Below, piece after piece: positions 34,360 through 43,537 of a DNA stretch of 64,000 bases. The translations under genes and the position numbers were made by a program. Below the pieces are notes generated by a model. That model saw nothing but the letters and a program-made list of their open reading frames with translations. It was not told the origin of the DNA and did no database searches. The stretch's first letter is position 1. Each line of letters begins with the position of its first letter. This stretch comes from an uncultured Butyrivibrio sp. GTDB lineage: Bacteria; Bacillota; Clostridia; Lachnospirales; Lachnospiraceae. The stretch is from contig NZ_CAMVPU010000002.1 in NCBI RefSeq assembly GCF_947169445.1, positions 62,001 to 126,000 on the forward strand, in the 5' to 3' direction.

Positions 34360-35484
34360 ATGAGAAAGCTAAGATTTGAAGAAATAGGGAATATTTCGGA
34401 AGATAAAATTCACATTTTGGGCAGGATAGGGAGGCAGAAAAATCCACTTCCATTGTTCTTTAATGGCAGCGGAGTAGAAGTTGTTGTTACGGGATCAGAG
34501 CTGTGGATTGATGTGGAGACTGATTCGGATTTTCTTGAAATGTGGGTTGCAGTAGAGATAAACGGCGCATTTATTTCAAGACAGATGTTGCTTCCGGGTG
34601 AGCACAGCCTGTGCCTGTTTAGAAGTATGGAACCATCAGCCGCTAAGAGAGTAAGATTCTATCGCGAACTTCAGGCGATGAATGATGATCCGAAAGTTAA
34701 GCTGCTTGTAAAAGGATTTAGACTTGATGGTGAATTTAAAGAAGTGCCAAGGTATGAGAGAAGGCTTGAATTTATAGGAGACAGCATAACTTCAGGAGAA
34801 GGAAGCTATGGTTCAATGGAAGATGTGGACTGGATTCCTATGTACATGAGTGCTTCGGTTAATTATTCAACTATGACAGCAAAGGCTCTTAATGCAGATT
34901 TCCATCTTATTTCCCAGGGAGGCTGGGGAGTATACTGCGGCTGGGACAATGATGTAAGACATAATCTTCCTTCAGTTTACGAGAGAGTATGTGGACTTGC
35001 TAATGGAGAAATGAATAAAGAGCTTGGGGCATATGAGAACTATGATTTTGACAGTTGGCAGCCAGATGCAGTTATTGTCAATCTTGGTACTAATGATGTC
35101 ACATCTTTTAACATGCCTGAATTTGTTAATCCTGAGGATGGCAGGACCTATAAGATGAGAATGAATGCTGACGGAACCAGGAACAGAGAAGATGAGCTTT
35201 TGATCGTTAATGCCATTGTGGATTTCCTTACAATGATCAGAAAGCACAATAAAAAGGCTCATATAGTATGGTGCTATGGAATGCTCGGAAGTGACCTTAA
35301 CCTTGTGATCACGGAAGGCATCAATAAATACAAAGAAAATTCAAAAGATGAAAATGTTTCATTCTTCCAGCTTCCGAATACGACCATGGAGACCTACGGT
35401 TCCCACATGCATCCGGGACTTAAATCCCACCAGAATGCATCGGTTGAACTTGTCAACTATTTGAAATATAAGCTGAATTGGTAA
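34360..35484 (+). CDS. SGNH esterase, carbohydrate esterase family 2-like
   Basis: A 374-residue protein without signal peptide, so probably cytoplasmic. The N-terminal 130 residues resemble the CE2 jelly-roll domain. The SGNH domain has the nucleophile block RRLEFIGDSITSGEGSYG (Ser near 144-148), the Gly block SQGGWGVYCGW, the Asn block VIVNLGTNDV and the catalytic block HMHPGLKSHQNASVEL. CE2 enzymes remove acetyl groups from xylan, glucomannan or sugars. An intracellular form would act on imported acetylated oligosaccharides, which fits the ABC importer just upstream. Confidence 0.85.
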   Translation: MRKLRFEEIGNISEDKIHILGRIGRQKNPLPLFFNGSGVEVVVTGSELWIDVETDSDFLEMWVAVEINGAFISRQMLLPGEHSLCLFRSMEPSAAKRVRFYRELQAMNDDPKVKLLVKGFRLDGEFKEVPRYERRLEFIGDSITSGEGSYGSMEDVDWIPMYMSASVNYSTMTAKALNADFHLISQGGWGVYCGWDNDVRHNLPSVYERVCGLANGEMNKELGAYENYDFDSWQPDAVIVNLGTNDVTSFNMPEFVNPEDGRTYKMRMNADGTRNREDELLIVNAIVDFLTMIRKHNKKAHIVWCYGMLGSDLNLVITEGINKYKENSKDENVSFFQLPNTTMETYGSHMHPGLKSHQNASVELVNYLKYKLNW

Positions 35485-35487
35485 AAC

Positions 35488-35532
35488 AAAACCAAGGCAT
35501 CTGACTTAGATAATATCAGATGCCTTGGTTTT
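35488..35532. terminator. Bidirectional terminator between convergent genes
   Basis: AAACCAAGGCATCTGA and TCAGATGCCTTGGTTT form a perfect 16-bp stem with an 11-base loop. A runs precede it and T runs follow it, so it can serve both the esterase gene and the cyclase gene on the other strand. Confidence 0.9.
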
Positions 35533-35581
35533 ATTAGCAATTGTATTTTATGTCAAGAGAACATTTACGAAATAACTGATC

Positions 35582-36451
35582 TTAGCGAGATGCCTTGTGT
35601 TCTTTTTTCATATCATACATGCGTTGGTCAGCTCGTTCAATAAGTGCGGTTAAATAGGTGGTCTCTGAATAGAGGGCATATCCAATGGAGGCTTTGACAG
35701 TATAATTGATACCTCCGATATTTCGTGGGGCGTCTATGGCTTTCTGGATTCGCTTTAGAATATTTTCTACATCATCTTCACTTTGAATCTGATGCAAAAT
35801 AACAAATTCATCACCACCGTATCTGAAGAGAACGCAGTTATCAGCGGCAACAAGGGTAAGACTCTTGCATATGGACTGAAGTACCAGATTTCCGTATTCA
35901 TGGCCATAGTTGTCATTAACATCCTTGAAGTTATCAAGGTCAATCATGTATAGGACGAAATCCGTTTTGTCTTTTTGGTACTTTTTTTCAAATTTATGGG
36001 CTATTTCACTATAGGCTCGTCTGTTAAATATTCCGGTCAGTTCATCAGTTTGTGACAGGAATGCCAGGCGGTCTTTTTCTGCAAGTTCTTCAGTTACATC
36101 TATAAAATAACCGACAAGACCAACTATTTCTCCATCAACTTTCAATGGACATTTGGATGCTCTTATATTTCTTACGCGGCCTTTAACGATACACTGTCCG
36201 GGAACATCTTTTACTATTTCACCATTGTTGATTACCTTTAACTCTACGGATCTGTAAGGCTCGGGGTCAATGTGCCAGCCCATATCCTCATCTGTTTTAC
36301 CAAGGATATCATCTACCGAATTAAAGCCATAATAATCCAGGAACATCTGATTCGCGCCAAGGAATCGTCTGTCCTTATCCTTCCAAAATACTCCAATGGG
36401 AATTAGAGAGAGTATGCTGTTAAAAATATCAGAATGGTTTATTAGATCCAT
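35582..36451 (-). CDS. PAS-GGDEF diguanylate cyclase
   Basis: A 289-residue soluble protein. Residues 10-130 form a PAS domain (SLIPIGVFWKDKDRRFLGAN) and 135-285 a GGDEF domain with intact active site YGGDEFVIL (222-226). GTP-coordinating residues are present in MIDLDNFKDVNDNYGH. The product would be cyclic di-GMP. The inhibitory RxxD site expected five residues before GGDEF is absent. It is one of three GGDEF proteins in the window and points against replication. Confidence 0.92.
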   Translation of the reverse strand: MDLINHSDIFNSILSLIPIGVFWKDKDRRFLGANQMFLDYYGFNSVDDILGKTDEDMGWHIDPEPYRSVELKVINNGEIVKDVPGQCIVKGRVRNIRASKCPLKVDGEIVGLVGYFIDVTEELAEKDRLAFLSQTDELTGIFNRRAYSEIAHKFEKKYQKDKTDFVLYMIDLDNFKDVNDNYGHEYGNLVLQSICKSLTLVAADNCVLFRYGGDEFVILHQIQSEDDVENILKRIQKAIDAPRNIGGINYTVKASIGYALYSETTYLTALIERADQRMYDMKKEHKASR

Positions 36452-36674
36452 TGTTATCCTATTTATGTCTGAATAGTAACAACAGTAACTACATTATCCT
36501 ACAGTAATATTATCACTATTACGTTTAAATGATATTTCAATAATCTTAAAAGAGAATATAATTTTAATAAAATCTTGGAGAGGTGAATAACATAAAGAAA
36601 ACAGGATGGTAAGAATGAACAACTAACTGTTAAAAATATCGGATAATTTACCATATACATTGGTGGGGGAGGCT
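36452..36674. other. Intergenic region with divergent promoters
   Basis: It lies between the divergent cyclase and reductase genes. AT-rich, with AGTAAC repeated at 36472 and 36482. I see no certain promoter hexamers, hairpin or RNA gene. Confidence 0.4.
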
Positions 36675-36806
36675 ATGTTAGAATTGTTCATATGGGTAGG
36701 TTTAGTATTATATTATTGCGTACAATCTATGACTTCGAGAGATATTCTCATGGATGAAGTGCACTGTTCGGAGGGCAAGCGATGGACAATAATTTTCCTG
36801 AAATAA
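36675..36806 (+). CDS. Possible 43-residue leader peptide overlapping the aldo/keto reductase
   Basis: Starts MLELFIWVGLVLYYCVQSMT, with a hydrophobic first third, then a polar part and the end WTIIFLK. GGGGGAGG lies just before the ATG, but spacing is only 2-3 bases. It overlaps the reductase start by 25 bases in another frame, so ribosomes ending here could restart at the ATG 36782. It might be a coupling peptide or a chance ORF. Confidence 0.35.
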   Translation: MLELFIWVGLVLYYCVQSMTSRDILMDEVHCSEGKRWTIIFLK

Positions 36807-37909
36807 AAACGTTTTTTGGATTCGGATGTATGAGACTTCCAATGATCGGATCGGAAGTAGATATTGAGCAGTTCAAAGATATGGTTGATTACTTTATAGA
36901 TAATGGATTCAACTATTTTGACACTGCACACGGGTATATCGATGGGAAATCTGAAAAGGCAATCAAAGTTGCAATTTCAGACAGATATCCAAGAGAGAAA
37001 TTTCTTTTAACTAATAAGTTATCTGATTCCTATTTCCATAAGGAAGAGGATATCAGACCTTTCTTCCAAAGTCAGCTTGATGCATGCGGCGTTGAGTATT
37101 TTGATTTTTATCTCATGCATGCACAGAATGCGAGAAATTTTGAGCAGTACAAAGAGTGCAGAGCATATGAGACAGCTTTTAAATTAAAAGAGGAAGGAAA
37201 GATTAAGCACGTGGGTCTTTCATTCCACGATAGCGCAGAGGTTCTTGATAAGATTCTTACAACTTATCCTGATGTGGAAATTGTTCAGATACAGTTTAAT
37301 TATCTGGATTACGAAGATCCTTCTGTACAGAGCCGCAAGTGCTATGAGGTCTGCAGGAAGCATAATAAGCCTATGATCGTAATGGAGCCTGTTAAGGGCG
37401 GAAGTCTTGTTAAGCTTCCGGAAGCTGCCCAGAAGGTATTTGATGAGACTGGTTCAGGGCTTTCAAATGCAAGTTACGCGATCAGATTTGCTGCCAGCCA
37501 GGAAGGCATCAGAGTTGTATTGTCCGGTATGAGCGATATGGCTCAGATGAAGGATAACGTTTCTTATATGAAGGACTTTAAGCCTCTTTCTGAAGAAGAA
37601 ATGGGAGCAATTGCCAAGGTTACAGCTATCTACAAGGGCCTTGATATGATTCCTTGTACGGCTTGCCATTACTGCGTTGAGCAGAATCATTGTCCGATGA
37701 ATATTATGATTCCTGAGATGTTTGCATGTCTTAATACCAGGAAGATATTCAATGACTGGAATCAGAGAATGTACTACCACAATGTTCTGGTGAAGGATGA
37801 ACATGCAGCAGCCAGTGCGTGCATAGAGTGTGGCGGCTGCGAAGCAGTTTGCCCTCAGCACCTGGAGATTAGATCTCTCCTTAAAGAGGTTGCCAAAGAG
37901 CTTGAGTGA
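36782..37909 (+). CDS. Aldo/keto reductase with C-terminal [4Fe-4S] domain
   Basis: A 375-residue oxidoreductase. The TIM-barrel part starts GFGCMRLPMIG and has the catalytic tetrad pieces FDTAHGYIDGKSE (Asp, Tyr) and LTNKLSD (Lys) and YFDFYLMHAQN (His). The C-terminal 90 residues hold cysteine sets CTACHYCVEQNHCPMNI and CIECGGCEAVCPQ, which fit two iron-sulfur clusters. This family is common in anaerobes and has no agreed substrate. GGAGGG lies 7 bases before the ATG. Confidence 0.92.
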   Translation: MDNNFPEIKTFFGFGCMRLPMIGSEVDIEQFKDMVDYFIDNGFNYFDTAHGYIDGKSEKAIKVAISDRYPREKFLLTNKLSDSYFHKEEDIRPFFQSQLDACGVEYFDFYLMHAQNARNFEQYKECRAYETAFKLKEEGKIKHVGLSFHDSAEVLDKILTTYPDVEIVQIQFNYLDYEDPSVQSRKCYEVCRKHNKPMIVMEPVKGGSLVKLPEAAQKVFDETGSGLSNASYAIRFAASQEGIRVVLSGMSDMAQMKDNVSYMKDFKPLSEEEMGAIAKVTAIYKGLDMIPCTACHYCVEQNHCPMNIMIPEMFACLNTRKIFNDWNQRMYYHNVLVKDEHAAASACIECGGCEAVCPQHLEIRSLLKEVAKELE

Positions 37910-37935
37910 TGTCACTCGATAGAAATGTGAATATA

Positions 37936-37985
37936 TAGAATCTTTTATATGGTTCAAAATATAGTGGGTCATATAAAAGATTCTT
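37936..37985 (+). terminator. Terminator after aldo/keto reductase
   Basis: GAATCTTTTATATG (from about 37938) and CATATAAAAGATTC form a 14-bp stem with a loop of about 18 bases, followed by TTTTATT. Confidence 0.8.
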
Positions 37986-38115
37986 TTATTATTTCACTTT
38001 CACTCGGTGTTTGAATTATAATAGCAAATGAACAGACATTCATAGACGAATAATAATTAGAAAAAGATATGCGAATAGCTATTTGAAAAAGAATGAGTTC
38101 TTAGATGAAATTACA

Positions 38116-38236
38116 GAAATCCGCATTTACTGCGGATTTCGTGAGAACATGATTCAAGTGGCAAACAAGCCCTTCGACGTAAGTCGACTGGAATCGGCTT
38201 GTTTGCTGATATCTTGAATGATTCATTCAAGATATC
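38116..38236 (+). promoter_or_regulatory. Three consecutive stem-loops upstream of the GH30 gene
   Basis: Stem 1: GAAATCCGCA/TGCGGATTTC (38116-38140, 5-base loop). Stem 2: GCAAACAAGCC/GGCTTGTTTGC (38161-38206) with a small inner stem TCGAC/GTCGA. Stem 3: GATATCTTGAATG/CATTCAAGATATC (38208-38236, 3-base loop). All are perfect. None is followed by a T run, so they are not plain terminators. They could form a structured leader of the lipoprotein mRNA or be a decayed repeat element. Confidence 0.5.
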
Positions 38237-38294
38237 ATAATTTGATGATGGTAAATCAGTGGATGGAAATATATGTGGGAGCAAGTAAGAAAGA

Positions 38295-40070
38295 ATGATT
38301 AAAAGAACTGTTATGAATGGAGTCTTGGCGGCTGCGGGATTGGTGATAATGACACAGCTGTCAGGATGTGGTAATGCTGCTTCAGGAAGTGATAATCAAA
38401 GTCAAATGGCGGAGAACGAGGCGTCGCAGAACACAGCAGGCAGCACTGAGAAAAACGGGGATGAAAGTGGTGGTGAAGGAGTTGAGGATATGGAGATTGC
38501 AAGGATAATTAAACTTGATAAGAATAATATCATGACCTTCAATGATGCAAACGGTGATGGTTACGGAGAATTTGAAGGTTGGGGGACAAGTCTTTGCTGG
38601 TGGGCAAACAGATGTGGTTACAGCGAGGAGTTAACGAAACAGTCAGCGGAAGCTTTTTTCAATCCGGAAACAGGACTTGGCATGAACATCGGTAGATACA
38701 ATATTGGTGGAGGTGACAATGTCACGACCAAGGCAATAACTCCTGAAATGAAGGAGGAAAGCCCCTTTATCCACAAGGATCATATCAGAAGATCTGATTC
38801 CATAGTGCCGGGCTATTGCGTTGATGTAACCAAAATTGACCTGTCGAAGAATTCAAAAGAGTATTATGAAGAAAACTTTGTAAGAGCTGATTTTGATTGT
38901 GGTTTTGCATGGAACTACGACTTTGATGCAGACAAGAATCAGATGAATATCCTTATTGCAGCCGCAAAGGCCGCCGGGGATGAGTTCATCGGAGAAGCTT
39001 TTTCAAATTCACCGCCATATTTTATGACTGTCAGTGGCTGTTCTTCAGGTAATGAAGATGCTTCACAGGATAATCTTAGAGAAGATTCCTACACAGCATT
39101 TGCCTGCTACATGGCTGATGTCATCGAGCACTGGGCACAGGAAGGCGTTATGAATTTCCAGAGTGTGGATCCTATGAATGAGCCTGCAACCAGCTACTGG
39201 CCAGCATTCAGTGAGAAACAGGAAGGATGTCATTTTAGCCAGGGGGAGTCTCAGTCCAGGATTCTTGTGGAATTAAATAAAGAACTTAAGAACAAAGGCA
39301 TTGATATCATAATATGTGCAACAGATGAGACCAGCATAGATACAGCAATTACTTCATATACCAAGCTCTCTGACGAAGCCAAGGCAGTAATTGGCAGAAT
39401 TGACACTCACTCCTACGGCGGAACCCAACGCAAGGCTCTTAGAAGTGTTGCGGAAGCTGCAAATCTAAATCTTTGGATGAGTGAAGTTGACGGAACCTAT
39501 TCAATTGGAAAAAAAGCTACAAAGATGACTGCAGCACTTGGCTTTGCAGAGGCAATTATGCAGGATTTGAACGGCCTTATGCCTACAGCCTGGATCATGT
39601 GGGATGCGGTAGATCTTCATGTTGATTCAAACAATAAGTATGATACCTGCACCAGAAAGGGCGCAGACAGAATCATTGAAGAGGGCGATACTTTCTGGGG
39701 CATTGCAATTGCTGATCATGATGCACAGGAGCTTCTGCTTAGTAAAAAATACTATGCTTACGGTCAGTTCTCGAGATATATCAGACCAGGATATTGTCTT
39801 GTTGGTTCAAGTGATGTTACGGTTGCTGCGTATAATCCACAGGATAAGAGTCTTGTAATTGTAGCAATGAATACCAACAGCGATGATCTTAACTGGGAAT
39901 TTGATTATTCCGATTTTGACGTAGAGGGAAAAGAGATAACTGCTATCAGAACCAGTGCAGACGAGAACTGGGAAGACGTTACAACTTCATCCAATATAAA
40001 GCAGGATGATAAAAAAAGGTTTTATGCACTTATGAAGGGTAGTTCCATAACAACCTTCATAATCAAATAA
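38295..40070 (+). CDS. Glycoside hydrolase family 30-like lipoprotein
   Basis: A 591-residue surface enzyme with lipobox QLSGC (Cys25) and an acidic Ser/Asn/Glu tether (26-68). The catalytic barrel begins FEGWGTSLCWWAN and has NIGRYNIGGGDN, SNSPPYFMTVSGCSSGN, the acid/base Glu296 in VDPMNEPATS and the nucleophile Glu397 in LWMSEVDG, spaced as in GH30. A beta-sandwich side domain forms the last 100 residues. The closest kind I know is endo-beta-1,6-galactanase (GH30_5), used on arabinogalactan side chains; the exact substrate is not proven. Confidence 0.82.
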   Translation: MIKRTVMNGVLAAAGLVIMTQLSGCGNAASGSDNQSQMAENEASQNTAGSTEKNGDESGGEGVEDMEIARIIKLDKNNIMTFNDANGDGYGEFEGWGTSLCWWANRCGYSEELTKQSAEAFFNPETGLGMNIGRYNIGGGDNVTTKAITPEMKEESPFIHKDHIRRSDSIVPGYCVDVTKIDLSKNSKEYYEENFVRADFDCGFAWNYDFDADKNQMNILIAAAKAAGDEFIGEAFSNSPPYFMTVSGCSSGNEDASQDNLREDSYTAFACYMADVIEHWAQEGVMNFQSVDPMNEPATSYWPAFSEKQEGCHFSQGESQSRILVELNKELKNKGIDIIICATDETSIDTAITSYTKLSDEAKAVIGRIDTHSYGGTQRKALRSVAEAANLNLWMSEVDGTYSIGKKATKMTAALGFAEAIMQDLNGLMPTAWIMWDAVDLHVDSNNKYDTCTRKGADRIIEEGDTFWGIAIADHDAQELLLSKKYYAYGQFSRYIRPGYCLVGSSDVTVAAYNPQDKSLVIVAMNTNSDDLNWEFDYSDFDVEGKEITAIRTSADENWEDVTTSSNIKQDDKKRFYALMKGSSITTFIIK

Positions 40071-40094
40071 AACACACGATACAGGAGGCAGTGT

Positions 40095-42569
40095 ATGGAA
40101 GACAGACCAATGGGAAGGAAAAAGAATGTCGGAACCGGTGGAAGCGGAGTCCATAAGAGAGGCGAAGGCCTTGGGGGTGGTCCGGTAGGAAGTTCGAATG
40201 GAGTACCGGGGGGATTTTCTTCTGGTTCAGGAAGTGGCAGAAACAGATCAGGTGGCGGTCCACTGTTTATGATTGTGGTTATCGTAATACTGCTTATGGC
40301 CGGAGGCGGAAGCCTTACCTCTGCATTGCTTGGAGGTTCTGATTCTGAAGAAATGACTTCCGGAAGCGTTAATAATAACTTTCAGACTACTACGCAGCAG
40401 ACAGAATCGACGCCTACATCAGATTCTTCAAATAGTTCTGATGGAAGTTTTCTGAGTATATTGGATAGCCTGTTTGGTGACACCGAGTCTTATTCCGGTG
40501 GCAGTATGACTTCTGCTCAGTGGAGTGACACTCCTAACACAGGAAGTCTTGACACTACCGTTGCTTCTGAAGCACGAGCAAAAAGAACTACCATAAAAGG
40601 TGACGGTAAAGACACCATCACTATTATGGTGTACATGTGCGGAGCAGACCTTGAATCAAACGGTGGAATGGCTTCCAAGGATATCCAGGAAATGCTGTCT
40701 GCCAAATTTGATGACAGGATAAATCTGATCATTTATACCGGCGGAGCGAAGAAATGGCAGAATAACGTTATTTCAAATTCTACTAATCAGATATATCAGA
40801 TAAAAGATGGAAAGCTCCTTTGCCTTAAGGATAACATCGGAAATCTTACCATGACCAAGCCTGATACGCTTTCTGATTTTATCAGATGGAGTGTGGATAA
40901 ATTCCCTGCTGATCGTTATGACCTTATTTTCTGGAATCATGGTGGCGGTTCTACCGGTGGTTATGGCTATGATGAAAAGCATCCTAATGATGGATCAATG
41001 TCACTTGCAGGAATCAATACTGCCCTTAAGGATGGTGGAGTTAACTTTGATTTTGTAGGCTTTGATACATGCCTTATGGCAACTGTAGAAAATGCACTGG
41101 TTGTTTCCAAGTATGCAGATTACATGGTTGCTTCAGAAGAGATAGAACCCGGTGTTGGCTGGTATTACACAAAGTGGCTTACAGATCTTGGAAGTAACAC
41201 TTCCATGGACACCATAGAGATTGGACAAAAAATCATCGATACCTATACCGAAGAATGTGCCCGTTCCTGCTATGGTCAGAAAACCACATTGTCCCTTATA
41301 GATCTTGCTGAGCTGTCTCAGACAGTTCCTTCTGACCTTGCTGCTTTTTCCAGAGGAACAGCAGGAATGATAAATGGAAGCAATTATATCACTGTTTCCA
41401 ATGCCCGTAGCAGCACAAGGGAGTTTGCTTCTTCATCCAAGATTGATCAGGTAGACCTGGTTGATTTCGCCTATAAGGTTGGAACTAGTGAGGCAAAAGA
41501 ACTGGCAAATACCCTTAGAAGTGCTGTCAAATACAATCGAACCAGCGCAAATATGACCAATGCCTATGGTCTTTCAATCTATTTCCCATATAAGAAGTCT
41601 TCAAAAGTGGATTCAATGGTAGGAACCTATGAAGCTATCGGAATGGATGAAGATTATAAGAACTGTATCCAGAGCTTTGCTTCTATGGAAGTTGCCGGAC
41701 AGGTAGCAAGTGGCGGAACATCAGGTCCTGCAACATCACTCTTTGATATAGCGGGAAGTGCTGGAAGTTCTTCAGGAGCGATGGATTCAGCTGAGTTAAT
41801 CGCAGAGCTACTTAATGCGTTCCTTTCAAGTGACAGAAGCAGCGTATCAGGACTTTCAGCAGCCAATACACAGTTCCTGAATGCCAGCCTTGATGTTACA
41901 AAAGCTTCTGAATACATTTCTTCATATCAGTTTGATCCTTCTGCTCTTGAATGGACAACCAATGAAGAGGACTATACCTGCATTTCCTTAACTGAGGAAC
42001 AGTGGAAACTAATTCAGGACGTTAAGATCAACATGTTCTATGATGATGGTGAAGGATATGTAAACCTTGGACTTGATAATACACTTGAGTTTGATGAGCA
42101 GGGTAATCTCCTTGCACCGGATGACAGAACCTGGCTTGCAATAGACGGACAGATCGTGTTCTTCGAAATTGTTGACGTTCAGGGAGATAGTGACAGCTAT
42201 GCTATAACCGGCAGAGTTCCCTGTGAACTTAATGGAGAAAGATGTAACCTCATAATAGTATTTGATTCTGATAATGAAGACGGCTATGTGGCTGGAGCCT
42301 GCTACGATTACGTTGAAGGTCAGACAGACACTATTGCCAAGAATCTGACTCAGCTGGAGGAAGGCGATACAATCGATTATATCTGCGACTATTATAATTA
42401 CAACAAAACCTTCCAGCAGAACTACTATATTGCTGATCAGGTAGTAGTTGATAAGCCAATGTCCGAAATGAAGATAAATAATCTTCCTGTTGGTAATGGA
42501 AATCTCCTTGTAACCTTTAAGTTTACAGATATTTATGGTCAGGAGTACTGGACACCAACACTTGAATAA
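40095..42569 (+). CDS. Clostripain-type (C11) cysteine peptidase, membrane anchored
   Basis: An 824-residue protein. The first 55 residues are Gly/Ser-rich and basic and should lie in the cytoplasm. One TM segment (PLFMIVVIVILLMAG, about 56-72) anchors it. A Ser/Thr-rich stretch (80-165) leads to the C11 domain with His282 (FWNHGGGSTGG) and Cys326 (VGFDTCLMATVENAL). The C-terminal 280 residues are a separate beta-rich part of unknown role. Clostripain enzymes cut after Arg or Lys. ACAGGAGG precedes the ATG. It comes 24 bp after the GH30 gene and may share its transcript. Confidence 0.9.
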   Translation: MEDRPMGRKKNVGTGGSGVHKRGEGLGGGPVGSSNGVPGGFSSGSGSGRNRSGGGPLFMIVVIVILLMAGGGSLTSALLGGSDSEEMTSGSVNNNFQTTTQQTESTPTSDSSNSSDGSFLSILDSLFGDTESYSGGSMTSAQWSDTPNTGSLDTTVASEARAKRTTIKGDGKDTITIMVYMCGADLESNGGMASKDIQEMLSAKFDDRINLIIYTGGAKKWQNNVISNSTNQIYQIKDGKLLCLKDNIGNLTMTKPDTLSDFIRWSVDKFPADRYDLIFWNHGGGSTGGYGYDEKHPNDGSMSLAGINTALKDGGVNFDFVGFDTCLMATVENALVVSKYADYMVASEEIEPGVGWYYTKWLTDLGSNTSMDTIEIGQKIIDTYTEECARSCYGQKTTLSLIDLAELSQTVPSDLAAFSRGTAGMINGSNYITVSNARSSTREFASSSKIDQVDLVDFAYKVGTSEAKELANTLRSAVKYNRTSANMTNAYGLSIYFPYKKSSKVDSMVGTYEAIGMDEDYKNCIQSFASMEVAGQVASGGTSGPATSLFDIAGSAGSSSGAMDSAELIAELLNAFLSSDRSSVSGLSAANTQFLNASLDVTKASEYISSYQFDPSALEWTTNEEDYTCISLTEEQWKLIQDVKINMFYDDGEGYVNLGLDNTLEFDEQGNLLAPDDRTWLAIDGQIVFFEIVDVQGDSDSYAITGRVPCELNGERCNLIIVFDSDNEDGYVAGACYDYVEGQTDTIAKNLTQLEEGDTIDYICDYYNYNKTFQQNYYIADQVVVDKPMSEMKINNLPVGNGNLLVTFKFTDIYGQEYWTPTLE

Positions 42570-42604
42570 GTAAGTTAGTAAAATGGAGTAAGTATTAGTT
42601 TTTT

Positions 42605-43414
42605 ATGGAAGAAAAGACAAAAGATTTTTTGGCAGGTAGGGTAAAAGACCTTGCGAACAGAGCATATCAAAACGGCTTTGTCACCAACACAGATTTTTTA
42701 TCTGTATCAGAGCAGGCTTTATTTTATCAGATACTTTCATCTGAAGGAGTTTCCTCCAATGTGCATAGATACTGCGGTGCAGAGTATGTAGTCTACGGAG
42801 GAAGCGATGACTTTGAAAGAGCAATGATATGTTTCCTTCCGGATTACCTTGATGAAGAGACATTTCTTCTGTCGGAAAAAAGCGAAAACACAGTTCTTAA
42901 GTGCGTTCATATAACGCCACTTAACAATAAGTTTGCCGATGACTTAAACCACAGGGATTACCTTGGAAGTGTGATGAATCTGGGAATTGAGCGCGATCAG
43001 ATTGGTGATATTTTCGCAGGAGACAAAGAGGCATACATTTTTGCCACCCCGGATATTGCAGATATGATGGAAAAAGAGCTTATCAGAATTCGTCATACTT
43101 CGGTAAGATGCACGGTTGTAAATGTTTCTGAATGCAATATAGTACCTAAGTTCGAAGAAATATCAGGAAGTGTGGCATCTGAACGTATTGATGCGGTTCT
43201 TGCCTTTGTTTACCACCTTTCCAGATCTGAAGCTCAAAAGCTTATAGAAAGCGAATCAGTTTTCATCGACGGAAGAACTGCCTATAGTGGCGGATATGAT
43301 CTAAAGCCAGGTGCCAGAGTTTCCGTAAGAGGACACGGAAAGTTCATATACGAAGGCACCACCAATACCACCAGAAAAGGCAGACTTTTCGTTCAGGTCA
43401 GAGTATTCAAATGA
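42605..43414 (+). CDS. ylmH: RNA-binding S4 protein YlmH
   Basis: A 269-residue protein with an N-terminal RRM-like domain (CFLPDYLDEETF region) and a C-terminal S4 domain (SERIDAVLAFVYHLSRSEAQ, then VFIDGRTAYSGGYDLKPGAR). YlmH proteins bind 50S subunits with peptidyl-tRNA and take part in rescue of stalled ribosomes. Usually it is beside sepF and divIVA; here it stands alone after the peptidase. A partner in the same process, RqcP, is at 61023. Confidence 0.85.
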   Translation: MEEKTKDFLAGRVKDLANRAYQNGFVTNTDFLSVSEQALFYQILSSEGVSSNVHRYCGAEYVVYGGSDDFERAMICFLPDYLDEETFLLSEKSENTVLKCVHITPLNNKFADDLNHRDYLGSVMNLGIERDQIGDIFAGDKEAYIFATPDIADMMEKELIRIRHTSVRCTVVNVSECNIVPKFEEISGSVASERIDAVLAFVYHLSRSEAQKLIESESVFIDGRTAYSGGYDLKPGARVSVRGHGKFIYEGTTNTTRKGRLFVQVRVFK

Positions 43415-43453
43415 TAAATCAATAAATAGGTAAAAAAGTAATGAATAAAAAGA

Positions 43454-43496
43454 ACGGGCCGCATATCATGTAAATATGTGGCCCGTAACTTTTTTA
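43454..43496. terminator. Terminator after ylmH
   Basis: ACGGGCCGCATAT and ATATGTGGCCCGT form a 13-bp stem (one G-U) with a 7-base loop, followed by AACTTTTTT. It also serves the convergent Gpx gene. Confidence 0.85.
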
Positions 43497-43537
43497 TGAT
43501 GAAAAGATTTAGTAGAAAGCAAATTTATAAGTAAATT

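Larger units (their letters stand above)
37910..38294. other. Intergenic region with four hairpins
   Basis: No gene in 385 bp. It holds a terminator (37936-37985) and three more stem-loops listed separately (38116-38140, 38161-38206, 38208-38236) in a row, ending 58 bp before the GH30 gene. The stretch 38000-38110 is AT-rich with no clear element. Confidence 0.6.
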
